DNA from: Parvularculaceae bacterium UBA4496
Lineage (GTDB): Bacteria; Pseudomonadota; Alphaproteobacteria; Caulobacterales; Parvularculaceae
Direction of reading: 5' to 3'
Assembly: GCA_002388885.1 (NCBI GenBank)
Contig: DGNI01000151.1
Span: 46,357-53,522, forward strand
Length of the DNA stretch: 7,166 bases
Part shown: piece after piece, positions 6,122 through 7,166 of the stretch
Numbering within the stretch: position 1 is the first letter of the stretch
Layout: the number at the start of each line of letters is the position of its first letter
The notes under the pieces: generated by a model
Seen by the model: only the letters and a program-made list of their open reading frames with translations
Database searches by the model: none
Told to the model about the DNA's origin: nothing
Program-made: the position numbers and the translations under genes

Positions 6122-6783
6122 CGCCTGACCTTCGCTTTCGAAAGCAACCGCTCGACTTCCGCCTGAATCTCTTCGTCCGTGATGGGGGGGATATCATTGG
6201 CGTCGAGGTAACATTCAAGCGCTTCAAGAATGATCGCCTGACAGGACATTTCCATATCGCGCGATGCAAACCGCAGCCGCACAAGGTCAGGCGCCGGCAT
6301 GCGCAGTTTACAGATCGCGCTGCGCTTTGATCCGTTGACGTCGGGGCGCGGGCGCGCCGGCGGTGGCGTCAGTTTGTGCTGCGACGGTAATGGCCGGCCC
6401 TCTTTCAATCTCTGGGGCGACATGATGGTCCATGCATCTGGCGTCGGGCGAAAATCCGATTCTGTGCTCTTTTCGGGCGCGGAATGAACAAGCCTTACCT
6501 GATTTCTCGGCTCGGTTGCTTGAGGCTTCAGCGCGTGGTCAGCGTCGGGCGATTCGCGCCGCTGGTGCGGGCGCAGCGTTCCTATCGCGTCTTCGCTGAT
6601 GTTTTTCGGCGCGCCGGGTGAGTTTGCCGGACGCATGGGACGCATTTCTATGTCGACGCCCTCATGGGCGACGGCGTCGACGGCGGGCAGCGCCTCGCCT
6701 TTGCGCGCGAGCAAACTGCCGGAAAGCGTCGCGTAGCCGCCCCCTCCGCCGCCGGCGGATGCATTTTGCGCGAACGCATTCAT
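6118..6783 (-). CDS. ParA-adjacent protein with disordered N-terminus and C-terminal ribbon-helix-helix-like domain
   Basis: A 221-residue protein without a recognised family name. Residues 1-150 look disordered: a run of six glycines (11-16), then Pro/Arg/Ser/Glu-rich sequence. Within it, SGSLLARKGEALPA (21-34) is a short amphipathic basic segment of the kind ParA partners use to contact and stimulate the ATPase (inference). Residues 154-197 fit a ribbon-helix-helix fold: strand SAICKLRMPA, helix A PDLVRLRFASRDME, helix B SCQAIILEALECYLDANDI. An acidic helix (202-215) and a basic tail KAKVRR follow. The ATG overlaps the parA-like stop by one base (TAATG), so the two are translationally coupled. 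The likely role is DNA- or cargo-bound partner of the ParA ATPase; a plain transcription factor is the alternative. Confidence 0.72.
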   Translation of the reverse strand: MNAFAQNASAGGGGGGYATLSGSLLARKGEALPAVDAVAHEGVDIEMRPMRPANSPGAPKNISEDAIGTLRPHQRRESPDADHALKPQATEPRNQVRLVHSAPEKSTESDFRPTPDAWTIMSPQRLKEGRPLPSQHKLTPPPARPRPDVNGSKRSAICKLRMPAPDLVRLRFASRDMEMSCQAIILEALECYLDANDIPPITDEEIQAEVERLLSKAKVRR

Positions 6784-7166
6784 TACTGCGCCGCCCTGCG
6801 CCCAAAGACGCGATTGTGCGGATTGACCATCGCGCTGTCGTCTTGCGAACGGTAGCCGCCATCGGCGCGCTGTAAACGCTCATAAAGATATTTCCAGAGC
6901 GCGGTGACTTCCTGCGACGACTGACAGAACGGGTCGATTTCCATCACTGTTCGCCCGTCGATCATAGACGCGGCGAAATCAACGCGATGGTGGACCGTTA
7001 CTGGCGCAACCGTGCCATGCTGCGACAGGGCGACAGCAGCTTCTGACGTAATCCGCGCGCGCTGGGTTGCGCCGTTGACCACAAAGATCAGCTGTTTGCC
7101 TCGCGCTTCCGCGATATCGACCGTTGGTCCGACGGCGCGCAAATCATGCGGGCTTGGCCGCGTCGG
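6783..7166 (-). CDS. ParA/MinD-family ATPase, C-terminal part (runs off the right edge)
   Basis: The frame is open to the window end, giving 127 residues of the C-terminal half; the Walker A and Walker B regions lie outside. The visible part follows the plasmid/chromosomal ParA pattern: PSPHDLRAVGPTVDIA, then the strand KQLIFVVNGATQRARI, then TVAPVTVHHRVDFAASMIDG, then RTVMEIDPFCQSSQEVTALW with a helix YLYERL. The TTG at 7142 could be read as a start but is internal, since the family pattern continues upstream into residues TRPSPHDL. About 30 residues beyond the ATPase core form a polar tail ending in VFGRRAAQ. ParA proteins polymerise or form gradients on the nucleoid and position plasmids, chromosomes or protein clusters, with a partner usually encoded next door, here the overlapping downstream gene. 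Whether the cargo is DNA or protein cannot be seen. Confidence 0.85.
   Translation of the reverse strand, partial: PTRPSPHDLRAVGPTVDIAEARGKQLIFVVNGATQRARITSEAAVALSQHGTVAPVTVHHRVDFAASMIDGRTVMEIDPFCQSSQEVTALWKYLYERLQRADGGYRSQDDSAMVNPHNRVFGRRAAQ

Noticed and set aside
6134..6145. Perfect 12-base palindrome GCTTTCGAAAGC just past the convergent stops
   Set aside because: It lies inside the coding region of the minus-strand gene, allows only a 4-bp stem, and has no T-run, so it is not a convincing terminator.
7140..7142. TTG at 7142 as the start of a short 119-residue protein
   Set aside because: The frame continues upstream to the window edge and reads as ParA family sequence, so this is an internal codon of a longer gene.

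Overview
The window looks like chromosomal DNA of an alphaproteobacterium. The evidence is GC-rich sequence (about 60% by eye), tightly packed overlapping genes, lipoproteins and an Mrp antiporter operon. The family cannot be fixed from the sequence; a Parvularcula/Hyphomonas-type marine lineage is only a guess. No rRNA, tRNA, CRISPR array or insertion sequence is visible.

Left part (1-2819, all minus strand, read right to left): six consecutive genes of an Mrp/Mnh-type multisubunit cation/proton antiporter, in the order mrpE, mrpF, mrpG, an MbhD+MbhE-type subunit (the part usually found as the C-terminal region of MrpA), mrpB and mrpC. Junctions are TAA-ATG abutments, ATGA overlaps, a TAATG overlap and one 5-base gap, so this is one translationally coupled operon. 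The large antiporter-like subunits (MrpA N-terminal part, MrpD) are not in the window and would be expected beyond base 1. The order matches the E-F-G-first layout of Mbh-type modules rather than the A-first layout of classical mrp operons. The mrpC gene runs off the left edge and carries a His/Asp/Glu/Gly-rich insertion of over 100 residues between its second and third membrane helices.

Middle part (2820-6121): a 223-base gap with a three-copy 11-bp direct repeat, then a two-domain lipoprotein (minus). Diverging from it across about 105 bases is an AraC-family regulator (plus), followed after 16 bases by a PD40 beta-propeller lipoprotein. The regulator thus sits between two predicted envelope lipoproteins and could control one or both.

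Right part (6118-7166, minus): the C-terminal part of a ParA-family ATPase entering from the right edge, overlapped by one base by a 221-residue protein with a long disordered Gly/Pro-rich N-terminal region and a C-terminal ribbon-helix-helix-like DNA-binding domain. This looks like a two-gene ParA/partner module. Its end is convergent with the PD40 gene, and both genes stop on the same CTAG tetranucleotide.

The most promising items for follow-up are the enlarged MrpC loop, the ParA/RHH pair, and the AraC/two-lipoprotein cassette.
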